Position numbers and translations under genes: made by a program. A model generated the notes under the pieces. The model did not search any database. It was not told the origin of the DNA and saw only the letters and a list, made by a program, of their open reading frames with translations. From positions 1 to 6,520 of the forward strand of contig CAZSOQ010000276.1 of the NCBI GenBank assembly GCA_964608495.1: 6,520 bases of DNA, written 5' to 3'. Source of the DNA: JAKORR01 sp964608495. Lineage in GTDB: Bacteria > Armatimonadota > Zipacnadia > Zipacnadales > FEN-943. Within the stretch, counting starts at the first letter, position 1. The number at the start of each line of letters is the position of its first letter. Of this stretch, positions 6,419 to 6,520 are shown one piece after another.

Positions 6419-6448
6419 AGCATAGGCCCCGGCGGGGAGGGTCGTCAA
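6419..6448 (-). promoter_or_regulatory. Candidate sigma-70-type promoter for the first gene
   Basis: The minus strand has TTGACG (6443-6448) and TATGCT (6419-6424) separated by 18 bp, matching the -35 and -10 consensus at 5 and 4 of 6 positions. Transcription would start near 6412, giving a leader of about 80 nt. The spacer contains the small dyad CCCC-GCC-GGGG (6427-6437), which could be a binding site or chance in GC-rich sequence. Confidence 0.45.
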
Positions 6449-6520
6449 GCCGCGGCCGTGCCGCAGGGCCCCGGGGCCCGGGAGCGCGGTCAGTCCCCGG
6501 GGCCGTAGACGCGCCGGGAG

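Larger units (their letters stand above)
6330..6520. other. Upstream region with GC palindromes
   Basis: No gene is visible in these 191 bases. The segment holds a candidate promoter (6419-6448), a perfect 14-bp palindrome GGGCCCCGGGGCCC (6466-6479) and a second copy of its core CCCCGGGGCC at 6495-6504. Whether these belong to a terminator of an upstream gene or to an operator cannot be judged from the window. Confidence 0.45.

Overview
The window is a stretch of GC-rich bacterial DNA. All three genes I accept lie on the minus strand, transcribed from high to low coordinates. Each encodes an exported protein with an N-terminal Sec-type signal peptide. Two of them carry type I dockerin-like calcium-binding modules, outside any recognisable cellulosome context. 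High GC, scattered secreted dockerin proteins and an exported calcineurin-type phosphoesterase fit lineages such as Armatimonadota or Planctomycetota. That placement is inference; no phylogenetic marker is present.

In transcription order: (1) 6330-6520 is a GC-palindrome-rich upstream region with a plausible sigma-70-type promoter at 6419-6448. (2) 4791-6329 encodes a 512-residue exported protein with a dockerin-like module right after the signal peptide and a large beta-rich region of unknown function. (3) 4497-4790 is a 294-bp intergenic region with an AT-rich island, compact potential RNA structure, an 11-bp tandem repeat and a G-quadruplex motif. (4) 1749-4496 encodes a 915-residue exported protein made of four degenerate ~200-residue repeats and a C-terminal dockerin-like module. 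(5) 1573-1748 is a 176-bp spacer with two strong GC hairpins. (6) 73-1572 encodes a 499-residue exported FN3-like plus metallophosphoesterase protein with altered metal-ligand motifs. (7) 1-72 is a purine-rich (minus strand) downstream stretch.

The three proteins would all act outside the cytoplasm, and shared orientation makes partial co-transcription possible. The gaps are long and hairpin-rich, so separate transcription units are equally plausible. No cohesin, glycoside hydrolase, transposase, CRISPR array, tRNA or rRNA is visible. I do not see a complete new system. The most distinctive signals are the variant phosphoesterase active site, the four-repeat dockerin protein, the unrecognised gene-3 domain and the possible structured leader at 4626-4738.
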